Below are positions 26,501-39,289 of a DNA stretch of 64,000 nucleotides, in pieces. Under the pieces are notes generated by a model. The model was given only the letters and a program-made list of their open reading frames with translations, made no database searches and was not told where the DNA came from. The stretch is taken from the NCBI GenBank assembly GCA_964035775.1, contig OZ038313.1, forward strand, positions 42,593,364-42,657,363. Reading direction: 5' to 3'. Source of the DNA: Osedax frankpressi. Lineage: Eukaryota > Annelida > Polychaeta > Sabellida > Siboglinidae. The stretch's first letter is position 1, and each line of letters begins with the position of its first letter. The position numbers and the translations under genes were made by a program.

Positions 26501-26820
26501 TCCCATCATGATCGCGTCTCCTAAATAGATACTATAGGTCACCACCACGTACTTCACAGAAAAAGGACTTTATTGTTATTTATTAGCTCCCAGAAGACGG
26601 ATTCCAATGTAAGTCCAGTGTTCAACTGCATTGTATTTTGGTTATTTCATGGTATGAAATTATTCTAGACATTGAGTATAAGAAAGTACATATGGTCTAC
26701 CTCATGACAATTGACACGTAATACTAGACACTTGACACATGCCACATGCCATACTTAATACGTGAATTTAATAATTAAAATTTGACAAATGACACAACAT
26801 CTATAATACGATACTTAAAA
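26501..26820. other. Sequence right of the gap, possible truncated exon
   Basis: On the minus strand, 26,501-26,556 is less AT-rich and can be read as YVVVTYSIYLGDAIMMG after a CTGTGAAG acceptor-like sequence. The reading runs into the gap, so it cannot be tested. The rest is AT-rich with TTGACACATG words leading into the next repeat. Confidence 0.2.
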
Positions 26821-27065
26821 CTTAAACTTAATACTTTAAGCTTGACACATGGCGAACTTGACACATGACACACTTGACACTTAAACTTAATACGTTAAGC
26901 TTGACACATGGCGAACTTGACACATGACACACTTGACACTTAAACTTAATACGTTAAGCTTGACACATGGCGAACTTGACACATGACACACTTGACACTT
27001 AAACTTAATACATTAAATTTGACACATGATACACTTGACACTTAAACTTAATACTTTAAGCTTGA
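26821..27065. repeat. 59-bp tandem repeat, about four copies
   Basis: The unit contains CTTGACACATGGCGAACTTG and ACACTTAAACTTAATACG. Copies starting at 26,841, 26,900 and 26,959 are near-identical, with a diverged fourth. Confidence 0.9.
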
Positions 27066-27079
27066 TTCATGACATAGTT

Positions 27080-27235
27080 GATATATACCACTTGATATAT
27101 ACCACACAATACTACACCATACCACACCAAACCACACTTCACTACACCATACCGCACCACATCAGACCACACCACACCACACTAAACCTTACTATAGATA
27201 CACTAACTTCGTATATCCCTGACCTCACCTGACCA
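27080..27235. repeat. Degenerate CACCA-type repeat
   Basis: Irregular ACCACACCATACC words with few G on the plus strand. A similar patch is at 34,190-34,375; the GT array at 16,456-17,160 is of the same type on the opposite strand. Confidence 0.6.
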
Positions 27236-28192
27236 CACTACAACTAGTGATCTATCTATTGTAAAACTAGCTAAACAAATAACATTAACTTCCATCAACT
27301 TCCAATAACTTACGATTTCCTTTACTTTCTATAAATAGATGACCTAGATATGACATTCATAATACAGGCATTGCAACAAATTATATAATATGAAATTCAA
27401 TAACTATCCAACAAAGGCAGATACATTTTAAACCTATATAAACCTCTATATACATATACTCATATTCAATCAATAACAAACTACTTTATCACTTATTCAC
27501 ACCTTTCTAAACTAAAGGTTACCTTATATTAATCCTAAACCCTACTTTCTATTAAATCCCACTGTTGAACTATTAATAAACCAACAAAGAACCAGATTTA
27601 TTTCAGACCTAATACTTATATTAATTAATCTTCCAACTAAATCAGTTTTACATGCTAACACTTTCTGAACTCTAGTAATTTCTTCATCATCTTCAATTAT
27701 CTATTTATCTTTTATGAACTCCAGCCATACGATACTCTCTAACCATCGCCATTTCAAGATTGAAACTCGCTTTAAACCTTTATTTTTATGATCTACAATC
27801 CAATTCAAACATATTTTGTAGTAGATTCATCCACCTTGCAAAAAAATCAAAGTTAATCATGGTAATATCTAACCTAGATTAATACCAAAGTGCATACCCT
27901 AACCATAAACATACCGAGATCACCATTATCCACACCTCGATACGGTTCATTATTCTGTAGCATTAATTTAGAGTTCAGTGATAAATCTTTTTTACATTTC
28001 GGCAGCATTTGAAACTCTCGACCATTAAATCCTCATCTCTAGACTTTTAACCATATGCAACTTTATTCTTATACGATTAATCTAGTTTTTGTCATACCGA
28101 AATTGCAGAGTAAATATAAAATACAACATTTCTACCTCGCGTGAAATTATATATGGAGTATACTAGAGTTTGATACTTTGTACAATACACTT

Positions 28193-28244
<52 letters not shown>

Positions 28245-29767
28245 ACAAACTCTTTCTCTCTCTCAACTGCTTCAAAATTGAAATACTGCATGCCAAGACC
28301 TCATCCTGCACATATAGCCCCACTAATTATAAGAATATAACTCCCCATTCAATATTCAGATAAAATCAGATCCAATTACAATTTGATTTTCATCCATAAT
28401 TTACGCCACATTAAACATTGATTTATCTTCTCCACATCAAAACTACTATCCACTTCCTAATTATATATCTACATTACTACTCCAATTATTCCTTCTCTGC
28501 ATCACTATACGTTGTCACCTCCAAGCTTCAACTGATTAAAAATTCTGGAATTACATTTATATAAAATGTAACTAAAAACTCCAGAAACCATATATCTCCC
28601 CCAGATTAAGTTTTCACGTGCTAATTTAATGTTTGACCTAACAATATATGACTTACGACCCACACTGTTTCACTCCACAAATTCAACTCGTACTTTACCT
28701 CAGTACAACCTAACCTTATCATTTCCCATACATTCCCAACAATCTATACCAACCTAATATCCAATATATGAACTATAAAATGCTCTGCATACATATGATT
28801 AATACACATTTGAATAATATATTCACTATTGAAAACCTTAAGAATGAAGTTGATGATAATCTCAAAACCATTATGAAACGTGTTGCAGATTACATCTTAC
28901 CAGATTTTGTAATCGCATAAAATCAAAAAGTGGTTTACTCTCTTTTATTAAATTGTTAAATTGGATAATCTCTACACCATAAATACACTTTACGAACTAC
29001 CACTAAATATAAACTATCTTAATTATATCAACAAACTTAACCTCCAAAATTCTTAAAAAGTAAAATAGACCCCTCCTATTTGTATTAACTTATAATAAAT
29101 AAATACTTTACTACCCCAAACCATACCATCCCTATTTATAAACCAACACAAGTTTTAATCGAAACTTTGATCTATAATCAACCCCATGCCATTTTTTCAC
29201 CCAACTCCCATACTTTACATACCTCAAGAATATCAGAACATATGCAACAAAGACCTATTGTCCAAATTATAGTTTTAATTAGTGTATACACCACGCGACA
29301 CTCTTCCTTACCACTCGATTGTTATCGAACACTTCATACACAGAAACTCTGAATAAAAAAACTCATAGTTTCTTATTAAAATACATTTCTCCATTAATAT
29401 TCCATATTGGGTCATATCTTCATTCAATTTATTTCATAATATTGCTAGTATCTATTTTGCAAAACCTCAGTTTAGTCACATATTCAGCTGGTAACATAAT
29501 GAATGAAGCTAATTACTCAAAACTATTTTACTATAAGAAAATAACTAATCTCAAACTATAGCTTGGTATAGTAATATCACTGGATATAAATGCATGTCTT
29601 ACTCACGCTAATGCTAAATGCGTTTTCAGCAAAGAAAAACAATCTTTTGAACTAAGAAATTCGGGTGATTTCACCAACAACTCAATAATCCGACAATAAA
29701 TATTGATTACATATTAATGCTGTTATCCTCAATATATCCTCTTTCATAACAAAATAAATTAACTATT
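27236..29767. other. G-poor degenerate DNA, no gene called
   Basis: About 2.5 kb with marked strand asymmetry (few G on plus), including a (TA)n tract at 28,195-28,241. Short readable stretches exist on the plus strand (for example 28,830-28,920 and 29,585-29,697), but none matches a family or shows consistent splice phase. Since it lies upstream of a LINE-embedded array in LINE sense, it may be unrecognisably decayed LINE body. Confidence 0.3.
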
Positions 29768-32700
29768 TCCTGCACAATTAACTATGTCCTTCATAATTAT
29801 CTATGTCCTTCACAATTAAATATGTCCTTCACAATTAAATATGTCCTTCACAATTATATATGTCCTTCACAATTAACTATGTCCTTCACAATTAACTATG
29901 TCCTTCACAATTAACTATATCCTTCATAATTAGATATGTCCTTCATAATTAGATATGTCCTTCACAATTAATTATGTCCTTCACAATTAACTATGTCCTT
30001 CATAATTAGATATGACCTTCACAATTAACCATGTCCTTCACAATTAACTATGTCCTTCACAATTAACTATGTCCTTCACAATTAAATATGTCCTTCACAA
30101 TTAACTATGTCTTTCACAATTAACTATGTCCTTCACAATTAACTATGTCCTTCCTAATTAACTATGTCCTTCACAATTAACTATGTCCTTCAGAATTAAC
30201 TATGTCCTTCACAATTAACTATGTCCTTCACAATTAACTATGTCCTTCACAATTAACTATGTCCTTCACAATTAACTATGTCCTTCACAATTAACTATGT
30301 CCTTCACAATTAACTTTATCTTTCACAATTAACTATGTCCTTCACAATTAACTATGTCCTTCATAATTAGATATGTCCTTCACAATTATCTATGTCCTTC
30401 ACAATTAACTATGTTCTTCACAATTAACTATGTCCTTCATAATTAGATATGTCCTTCATAATTAGATATGTTCTTCACAATTAACTATGTCCTTCACAAT
30501 TAACTTTATCTTTCACAATTAACTATGTCCTTCACAATTAACTATGTCCTTCACAATTAACTATGTCCTTCATAATTATATATGACCTTCACAATTAACT
30601 ATGTCCTTCACAATTAACTATGTCCTTCACAATTAACTATGTCCTTCACAATTAACTATGTCCTTCACAATTATCTATGTCCTTCACAATTAACTATGTC
30701 CTTCACAATTAACTATGTCCTTCACAATTAACTATGTCCTTCACAATTAACTATGTCCTTCACAATTAACTATGTCCTTCACAATTAACTATATCCTTCA
30801 CAATTAACTATGTCCTTCACAATTAACTATATCCTTCACAATTAACTATGTCCTTCACAATTAACTATGTCCTTCATAATTAACTATGTCCTTCACAATT
30901 AACTATGTCCTTCACAATTAACTATGTCCTTCACAATTAACTATGTCCTTCACAATTAACTATGTCCTTCACAATTAACTATGTCCTTCACAATTAACTA
31001 TATCCTTCACAATTAACTCTGTCCTTCACAATTAACTATGTCCTTCACAATTAACTATGTCCTTCACAATTAACTATATCCTTCACAATTAACTATGTCC
31101 TTCACAATTAACTATGTCCTTCACAATTAACTATGTCCTTCACAATTAACTATATCCTTCACAATTAACTATGTCCTTCACAATTAACTATGTCCTTCAC
31201 AATTAACTATGTCCTTCACAATTAACTTTGTACTTCACAATTAACTTTGTCCTTCACAATTAACTATGTCCTTCACAATTAACTATGTCCTTCACAATTA
31301 ACTATGTCCTTCACAATTAACTATGTCCTTCACAATTAACTATGTCCTTCACAATTAACTATGTCCTTCACAATTAACTATGTCCTTCACAATTAACTAT
31401 ATCCTTCACAATTAACTATGTCCTTCACAATTAACTATGTCCTTCACAATTAACTATGTCCTTCACAATTAACTATGTCCTTCACAATTAACTATGTCCT
31501 TCACAATTAACTATGTCCTTCACAATTAACTATGTCCTTCACAATTAACTATGTCCTTCACAATTAACTATGTCCTTCACAATTAACTATGTCCTTCACA
31601 ATTAACTATGTCTTTCACAATTAACTATGTCCTTCACAATTAACTATGTCCTTCACAATTAACTTTGTCCTTCACAATTAACTATATCCTTCACAATTAA
31701 CTATGTCCTTCACAATTAACTATGTCCTTCACAATTAACTATGACCTTCACAATTAACTATGTCCTTCACAATTAACTATGTCCTTCACAATTAACCATG
31801 TCCTTCACAATTAACTTTGTCCTTCACAATTAACTATGTCCTTCACAATTAACTATGTCCTTCACAATTAACTTTGTCCTTCACAATTAACTATATCCTT
31901 CACAATTAACTATGTCCTTCACAATTAACTATGTCCTTCACAATTAACTATGTCCTTCACAATTAACTTTGTCCTTCACAATTACCTATGTCCTTCACAA
32001 TTAACTATGTCCTTCACAATTAACTATGTCCTTCACAATTAACTATATCCTTCACAATTAACTATGTCCTTCACAATTAACTATGTCCTTCACAATTAAC
32101 TATGTCCTTCACAATTAACTATGTCCTTCACAATTAAATTTGTCCTTCACAATTAACTATGTCTTTCACAATTATCTAAGTCCTTCACAATTAACTATGT
32201 CCTTCACAATTAAATATGTCCTTCACAATTATATATGTCCTTCACAATTAACTATGTCCTTCACAATTAACTATGTCCTTCACAATTATCTATGTCCTTC
32301 ATAATTAACTATGTCCTTCACAATTAACTATGTCCTTCACAATTATCTATGTCCTTCACAATTAACTATGTCCTTCACAATTAACTATGTCCTTCACAAT
32401 TAACTATGTCCTTCACAATTAACTATGTCCTTCACAATTAACTATGTCCTTCACAATTAACTATATCCTTCACAATTAACTATGTCCTTCACAATTAACT
32501 ATGTCCTTCACAATTAACTATGTCCTTCACAATTAACTATATCCTTCACAATTAACTATGTCCTTCACAATTAACTATGTCCTTCACAATTAACTATGTC
32601 CTTCACAATTAACTTTGTCCTTCACAATTACCTATGTCCTTCACAATTAACTATGTCCTTCACAATTAACTATGTCCTTCACAATTAACTATATCCTTCA

Positions 32701-33590
32701 CAATTAACTATGTCCTTCACAATTAACTATGTCCTTCACAATTAACTATGTCCTTCACAATTAACTATGTCCTTCACAATTAACTATGTCCTTCACAATT
32801 AACTATGTCCTTCACAATTAACTATGTCCTTCACAATTAACTATGTCCTTCACAATTAACTATGTCCTTCACAATTAACTATGTCCTTCACAATTAACTA
32901 TGTCTTTCACAATTAACTATGTCCTTCACAATTAACTATGTCCTTCACAATTAACTTTGTCCTTCACAATTAACTATATCCTTCACAATTAACTATGTCC
33001 TTCACAATTAACTATGTCCTTCACAATTAACTATGTCCTTCACAATTAACTATGTCCTTCACAATTAACTATGTCCTTCACAATTAACCATGTCCTTCAC
33101 AATTAACTTTGTCCTTCACAATTAACTATGTCCTTCACAATTAACTATGTCCTTCACAATTAACTTTGTCCTTCACAATTAACTATATCCTTCACAATTA
33201 ACTATGTCCTTCACAATTAACTATGTCCTTCACAATTAACTATGTCCTTCACAATTAACTTTGTCCTTCACAATTACCTATGTCCTTCACAATTAACTAT
33301 GTCCTTCACAATTAACTATGTCCTTCACAATTAACTATATCCTTCACAATTAACTATGTCCTTCACAATTAACTATGTCCTTCACAATTAACTATGTCCT
33401 TCACAATTAACTATGTCCTTCACAATTAACTTTGTCCTTCACAATTACCTATGTCCTTCACAATTAACTATGTCCTTCACAATTAACTATGTCCTTCACA
33501 ATTAACTATGTCCTTCACAATTAACTATATCCTTCACAATTAACTATGTCCTTCACAATTAACTATGTCCTTCACAATTAACTATGTCTT
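29768..33590 (+). repeat. ~3.8-kb array of a 19-bp unit, about 200 copies
   Basis: The unit is TGTCCTTCACAATTAACTA, the reverse complement of the repeat at 5,650-6,020. Variants (ATATCC, TTTGTCC, AATTAGATA, TATCTATG) recur in multi-unit blocks. For example a block near 31,670-32,060 recurs at about 32,950-33,340. The left end is more variable than the right. It ends directly against a LINE fragment on the same strand. Confidence 0.97.
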
Positions 33591-34110
33591 CATAATGTAC
33601 GCTATATATGACCAAGCTACTCATAACATCTTTAATTATCCACATTTCGACTACTGTAACTCATCGCTTTGGGCTTTCACTGAACTTGACATCTCAAAAC
33701 TCCAACGACTTCATCAGATATATATTTAAACATACCAAATACTGAACATAGAACAATAGAATAACTCCCAGCTACGAATTTAACAACACTAGTTACCTAT
33801 CAAAGACAGCATTCTATATATGATTAGGCTCACTACCCACCTCCTTATATACTACAAAATACCCACCTGTATTTCAAACATACACCCTAACATCATTTTA
33901 AACAATCAGAGATCAACATATACTTAAATTAATTCATCTATCCAGACCCTTAAGACACTAACTTCTACCCTAAAATACCCCACAAATATGGAATAACCTT
34001 CCATTGTCACGACCTCGTTAATATCGACACTAACTTTCAAATACAACCTAAAAACTGAACTAATCCCTAAATCTATGAACTATATTATATTGAACATATG
34101 AAACAATCAA
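33591..34110 (+). mobile_element. LINE fragment, 3' end of the reverse transcriptase frame
   Basis: Read on the plus strand, 33,630-33,690 gives NYPHFDYCNSSLWAF followed by DISKLQRLHQ, matching the LDYCNSLLYGL...KLQRVQN region downstream of the polymerase core in CR1/L2/RTE-like LINEs. At about 33,985-34,010 PQIWNNLPLS matches the terminal P.LWNSLP motif. Several stops and shifts break the frame, so this is a relic. It begins at the end of the 19-bp array and is alignable at DNA level with minus-strand 5,640-5,560. Confidence 0.65.
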
Positions 34111-34189
34111 CGCAATAGAATACCTTTAGGTGACTTTTAAATAGGTGATAAAACCATTAGATGGTAATAAAACCATTAGATAAAATAGA

Positions 34190-34376
34190 TAACATCACTC
34201 CATACACTACTCCCGACACCTCTCCACATAATACACCATACTACCTATTACACACTTCAGAACACCTCACCACACCACACCTCACCAAATCACACTACAC
34301 TACACCACACCATACCACACCACACCACACCACAGCACACCAAACCACACACACCACACCTCACCATAATTTACGC
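34190..34376. repeat. CACAC/CACCA-type short repeat
   Basis: ACACCACACC-type words; the apparent 72-residue Thr/Pro/His frame is a repeat translation. Confidence 0.75.
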
Positions 34377-34468
34377 TAAACAACATTACCACATAAACCT
34401 ATAAATACAACCACATTCCTCATATCACCTACGTAATATGTCATGTGCACTGTATGGCCATGCAGACC

Positions 34469-34472
<4 letters not shown>

Positions 34473-34531
<59 letters not shown>
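34473..34531. repeat. (TA)n microsatellite
   Basis: About 29 uninterrupted TA dinucleotides. Confidence 0.95.
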
Positions 34532-34534
<3 letters not shown>

Positions 34535-34539
34535 AGAAT

Positions 34540-35044
34540 ATATTAGTGAACAAACTCACATTTTTCTCTAATCTCCTCGGGTTATCTCGCTAGGGGAAAT
34601 TGGAAATTGACAGTTTTAGTCGGGGGATTATTTGTAAAAAAAACAACAACTGATAAATAATACATTTATAATGTATAGACGACAAATGTATTATCAACAA
34701 CTTATTCTCATAATTTATATAAACAAGGGTTGCATGGATATATTAAATAGAAAACTGTATCTCAATACTTGCGGTCAGGGCAAGATAAAGTATTTAGTAA
34801 ATGTCTGATTACATTAATATAAGAGTACATGTAATCTTCATTATGTACATGGGTAAACATATATTTATAGAATTGATTATTGATATATTTCCAAAATACA
34901 ACGAATTAATCCTAACTAAAAATGAAGTTATGAACCTTATAAAAAATTTATTTATATTTTTTACGATGTCAATACTTATTTTAAACTCGAAATATAACTA
35001 TAAAGAGTATACTATATAACATTAACGATATTTTAAATTTTCAG
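34540..35044. other. AT-rich stretch upstream of the TMEM272-like gene
   Basis: No clear upstream exon. A 72-residue frame at 34,801-35,019 (+) has AT-driven composition and no family resemblance. The 5' exon or promoter of the TMEM272-like gene may lie here, but nothing specific is visible. Confidence 0.35.
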
Positions 35045-35207
35045 TTTCATGAGGATGAAAAATCATTATGCCAATCTGATTGGTCGAGGGAAATGAGTTT
35101 GGACCAATCACAGACATCGGTTTTCATTCAAATCCAAGAAGTTAATATAGAGTCTGAGAACATGTTTGAATTCCTGATCAAATCTCTTAATATCATGGGA
35201 AATACTC
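35045..35207 (+). CDS. TMEM272-like protein, exon 1 of those found
   Basis: Plus-strand exon after an ATTTTCAG acceptor, ending at a C|GTTAGT donor (phase 1). It encodes an acidic hydrophilic N-terminal region (FHEDEKSLCQSDWSREMSLD onward) and then MFEFLIKSLNIMGNT, which leads into the first membrane span of the next exon. An internal ATG (MSLDQSQ) could serve as start if the 5' part is untranslated; otherwise an upstream exon is missing. Phase 1 exit matches the two-base entry of 35,426, which is the main support. Confidence 0.6.
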
Positions 35208-35326
35208 GTTAGTCTAAAACAATATTTGAATAAACTTATTATATATCGGAATGATCAAGGCATACCTATAATTCCAATTATATTTTAATGTAACTAATAT
35301 AGTGTGTATATGTTATCACCGTAAAA

Positions 35327-35329
<3 letters not shown>

Positions 35330-35402
<73 letters not shown>
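35330..35402. repeat. (TA)n microsatellite in TMEM272-like intron 1
   Basis: A long TA tract with one TTTATA interruption, ending about 20 bp before the acceptor of the next exon. Confidence 0.92.
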
Positions 35403-35404
<2 letters not shown>

Positions 35405-35425
35405 CCATATTATATCCTTTTACAG

Positions 35426-35485
35426 TGCTGATGACATTTTTCCTTGGAATGTTTGCATCTCTTCCCACAGCTATGATTTCTATTG
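35426..35485 (+). CDS. TMEM272-like protein, exon 2 (first membrane span)
   Basis: A 60-nt exon bounded by CCTTTTTACAG-like acceptor sequence and a GTCAGT donor; phase 1 in and out. It encodes LLMTFFLGMFASLPTAMISI, a hydrophobic helix with the P.AM..IG pattern typical of the first span of TMEM272-type proteins. Confidence 0.75.
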
Positions 35486-35617
35486 GTCAGTATCATTCAA
35501 TCCAGCATGTCAGAAAATAAAATAGATTTTATACGATTACTAAACATCATATTTTCTACAATTTTCAAATTAATACATATTATTATGAATCATGGCAATT
35601 ATCACACTACCAAACAG

Positions 35618-35700
35618 GCATCAAATACATGTACGAGTGCCCTGTTCAACCCAGACTTCCGGTTTACCATATTGTAGGTGGATGCTTTGGATTGCTAAAG
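35618..35700 (+). CDS. TMEM272-like protein, exon 3 (DCP-motif loop and second span)
   Basis: An 83-nt exon after ACCAAACAG with an AAG|GTTTTT donor, phase 1 in and 0 out. It encodes GIKYMYECPVQPRLPVYHIV followed by GGCFGLLK. The family pattern Y..DCP.(Q/E)P.IP.YL.VGG..GL.K is matched almost throughout, with Glu in place of Asp before Cys-Pro. This is the most diagnostic exon of the gene. Confidence 0.85.
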
Positions 35701-36966
35701 GTTTTTGTGAATTGACATTTTTGATTTCACTTAGAATCGACTTTTTAACCATATTGATTTTCATATCGCATATCAAATTAGTTGATGAAAATCTATATTA
35801 AATATTGAGTTATTTCTTTAAGGAATTTCTTGTGGGTATTTTGAGTTATTTAATCACTTTTTTTAAAGAATACAAAATGTTAATGACAATGATTTTTATA
35901 TTTAGTTGATAATTAAAAAATAGTATTTCTCCATATTAATATATTAATATATTAATATTTTATGATTAAAAGCTGCCTGTGTAATTTCATTCGCAACATC
36001 ATACCAATTAAATATTGTAACTCAGATAATACTTTCTAGTTAATATATTAATGTGTCACTTTATCATTTGTATATTACAGTTTATATTAGTCACTATACT
36101 GTGCATATACATTTTATACTAAATTGAATTATTAGTTGATTGCATTATAATATTTATGGATTATTGATCTTAGTTCATTAACTCATAAATACATTTAGAA
36201 ATATTTATATATTATAATATAATATAATATGTAATAATATATTATAATATAATTTCAGGTAATGGAGTTTTTCATTAATATATTTATTATCATAATGAAA
36301 TTTATATAATATATACATAGATTACCAGTGTTCAGACAAGTAGTTATATATAGTTATTTTAATAATTATATATTTAATTGGAGAGATTAATCTATTTTAA
36401 TCTAACAATAGAAGTGCAAAAAATATCAAATTATATTAGTTTTTATTTACTTATATTATTATTATTAAGTTTCATTAATTTGTATTATATTATATTTATT
36501 TGTATTAAGTTATATTAGTTATTATTCATATATATTAATTTGTACTAAGTTATATTAACTTGTATTAAATTATATTAATATGTATTAATTAGATTAATTT
36601 GTATTTAGTTATATTCATTTTTATTATATTATATTAAGTTAATTTAATTAGTAATGTTAAGTCATGATATTTAAAAAAAATCTCTACCAAATTAATATCA
36701 AGGAATACATTATTATATATAATATATTATTAATTAGTAAAATTATTTGTATATGTTAATTGCAATTTAAAATTATGTTAATTAAATATACATTTATTAT
36801 ATAATATATGTTTGTATTATCTCTATTCAGTTGTTATTCAATTTGCTTACATAACACACAACGTGTATCACACGATCATTCAAACTAACCAGAGATGATT
36901 AATATTATTATAACCAAATATTTTAAAATCTATTCTTAATATATATCATATATCTGATGTATAGGA

Positions 36967-37050
<84 letters not shown>

Positions 37051-37597
37051 TATGTTACAATTCTAATAAATGTCATACTTTAAATATATCAACATATACT
37101 AGACCACTATCACGGTAGAAGTTATACATAACATTATCACGTATTAAATTCTGTATCATTTATCGCGAATGTGTTCTACCGCCATGAAACATTTCCATTC
37201 GCGCTTTATCATCATAAAAACACATCACATGTCATTAACACATCAGCAGCAGCGAATATTTATTACAGTATTATCTGGTTAAGTCTAAAAAATATCTCCA
37301 TATAACAATATATTAAAATGAATCTCATATATTTATCTAAATTATTTTAATATACACGTATTAGATTATTTACAATATGATCTTCGATATATGTTGATGT
37401 TTATGTATATTTATCTAAATTTTTAATAATAACACGAAATTGTTTAATTAATAATTAAATGTGTAACTACTATTTATGAAGTTGGAATACTTATTTTCAT
37501 AAGAGCTTTACATTAAATAAACACTCTCCACATATGTTTTGATGTAGTTCCCTCGTGTCGTGAACTGCTGTCATAGCTGTTTTGATTTAACATGTAG
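35701..37597. other. TMEM272-like intron 3
   Basis: A ~1.9-kb AT-rich intron with TTATATTA-type degenerate repeats near 36,440-36,640 and (TA)n tracts at 36,968-37,047. No additional exon is seen. Confidence 0.7.
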
Positions 37598-37748
37598 GTT
37601 CTCTCCTTAATGTGGAGACAGTCTCGCCATCGCCGCAGCCAGAATTACGATGAAGAGAGCATGGATGAAAATGATGTCATTATGTCGAAGTCTTCTAAAT
37701 TTTCAGAAGGCATACTCAGTGCGTTCTTGTTCTGTTGGTTTATCGCAG
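37598..37748 (+). CDS. TMEM272-like protein, exon 4 (cytoplasmic loop and third span)
   Basis: A 151-nt exon after ACATGTAG with a GTTAAT donor, phase 0 in and 1 out. It encodes VLSLMWRQSRHRRSQNYDEE, an acidic loop, then KSSKFSEGILSAFLFCWFIA. The FCWFIAGNVW motif that spans the next junction is the second family signature. Wobble GC is clearly higher than in flanking introns. Confidence 0.85.
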
Positions 37749-38280
37749 GTTAATTGCTAGTAACTGTGAAACACGAGTAATATATCATGTACCTGTCATC
37801 GCATATCAAATACCATTCGTAATAATATAAGTGTAAAGGTCATATAATGCGTCATAAATTAATATAGTATACATATTATTTAATAATATCATATGTATGT
37901 ATTTTAGTTGATATATTTCGTATGCTAGATGTAATTGATCACATATCAGATATAAGGCCAATACTGTCTATTTAGGGATACTAAACACCTTTTATGTAAG
38001 TTATATAAGATTTTGAAAAAAACAGTATATTTCGTTTTTAAAAACAAACCGATTTTTTATAGTTATATTTCCAAATAGTTAAGAGATTAGTTAATTGCAG
38101 TAGTACGTAGGGTTTTGTTTTTTGATTGCATTAGTTTAGTTTTATAATAACATTTATATCCATTAAATAAAACTTAAAATTTAATCGAAGAGAAGAATGA
38201 TATTATTTACAATTGATTTTAATAACCTTTGATGCCGGTTCGCCTTGTTGCACAATCCTAAAAACAACAACTGCAAATAG

Positions 38281-38474
38281 GAAACGTCTGGATGTTATCC
38301 GTCTGGAAACCAAACTTCGAACAGTTATTACACGAGCCATCGAATTGGTGCAGTAAGACGGTGTTCATGTTCACATTCGCCCAAGTGGTCACGTGTTACG
38401 CGATGATGGGTTGCGTTCTATTGGTCTCGTTAGTGTTAATTTGCTGCAGAAGTAGCTGCATGGAACAACCTTGA
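38281..38474 (+). CDS. TMEM272-like protein, terminal exon 5 (fourth span)
   Basis: Acceptor TGCAAATAG, then GA completes the Gly codon of the previous exon. It encodes NVWMLSVWKPNFEQLLHEPS, a W-C-x-K-T loop, and a long hydrophobic helix (MFTFAQVVTCYAMMGCVLLV region) ending in a Cys-rich tail and TGA. In family members the matching segment is NVWVYS...YC.KTLYLFAF followed by the fourth span. Together the five exons predict a short four-pass membrane protein. Its biochemical function is unknown. Confidence 0.85.
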
Positions 38475-39289
38475 CCACCAGTGACAGTGGAATTGATTTC
38501 AAATCAGTACCACGATTATATACACGAAGAGTCCCGTATACGAATGCTCAGTGATTCTACCTAAAGTCAATATTTAATATCCTGATATCATCGAACTTTA
38601 TTAATATTATTCCTTCAACCGTATTATTTCTTATTCCATATATTAGTCATATTATAACACACGAGTCGATATTTATATATATTTATATCAAAAGAATATC
38701 GGTCAAGTGTACTGTCGAACATTATATTAACCAACATACAGAATACTTCTTCTTTTTGATACCTGTTATTCATTTTATAAGTTGAATATTATATTAATAA
38801 CCTATTTTGTACTTATTAATGATACTTAATGATAATCACTGTGACGAGTTATTATTGTAAGTATGTATATTATTATATATTTGTGTAGTAAAATTAATAA
38901 ATTAATTCTCAATGAAATGGTATTATAATTATTATATGATAATATTATAATATAATAATTATTTTGTTATTAATAATTCACTTTTATTATAGATTAATAT
39001 TTTCATTTAAATCATAAATTACATATAAGTTATGTAATTCATTCGTAGGGTTAGAAGGAATATATTCAGAAGTTTAGTACTGATAAGATATGAGCACACA
39101 TAGTTATCAACATTATTGTTATAAATATTATTTGGATTCATAATTGTATAATAATTTAATTCATAAACTTGTTAATTTATAATAATAATAATAATTATAT
39201 ATAATTATATAAATATTTATCATAATTTGCAGAAGGTTATTGGTTGTTTAATATCATATATTTCTCATCGTACATAACTTATTTTTATT
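38475..39289. other. 3' flank of the TMEM272-like gene, AT-rich
   Basis: Presumed 3' UTR and intergenic DNA. Several AATAAA-like words occur, but none can be assigned as the polyadenylation signal. Confidence 0.4.

Noticed and set aside
27860-29700. Possible LINE 5' body upstream of the 19-bp array
   Set aside because: Position makes it plausible, but no endonuclease or reverse transcriptase motif is clear enough to call.
34801-35019. 72-residue plus-strand frame upstream of the TMEM272-like gene
   Set aside because: Composition matches AT-rich background; no phase-consistent link to the 35,045 exon could be shown.
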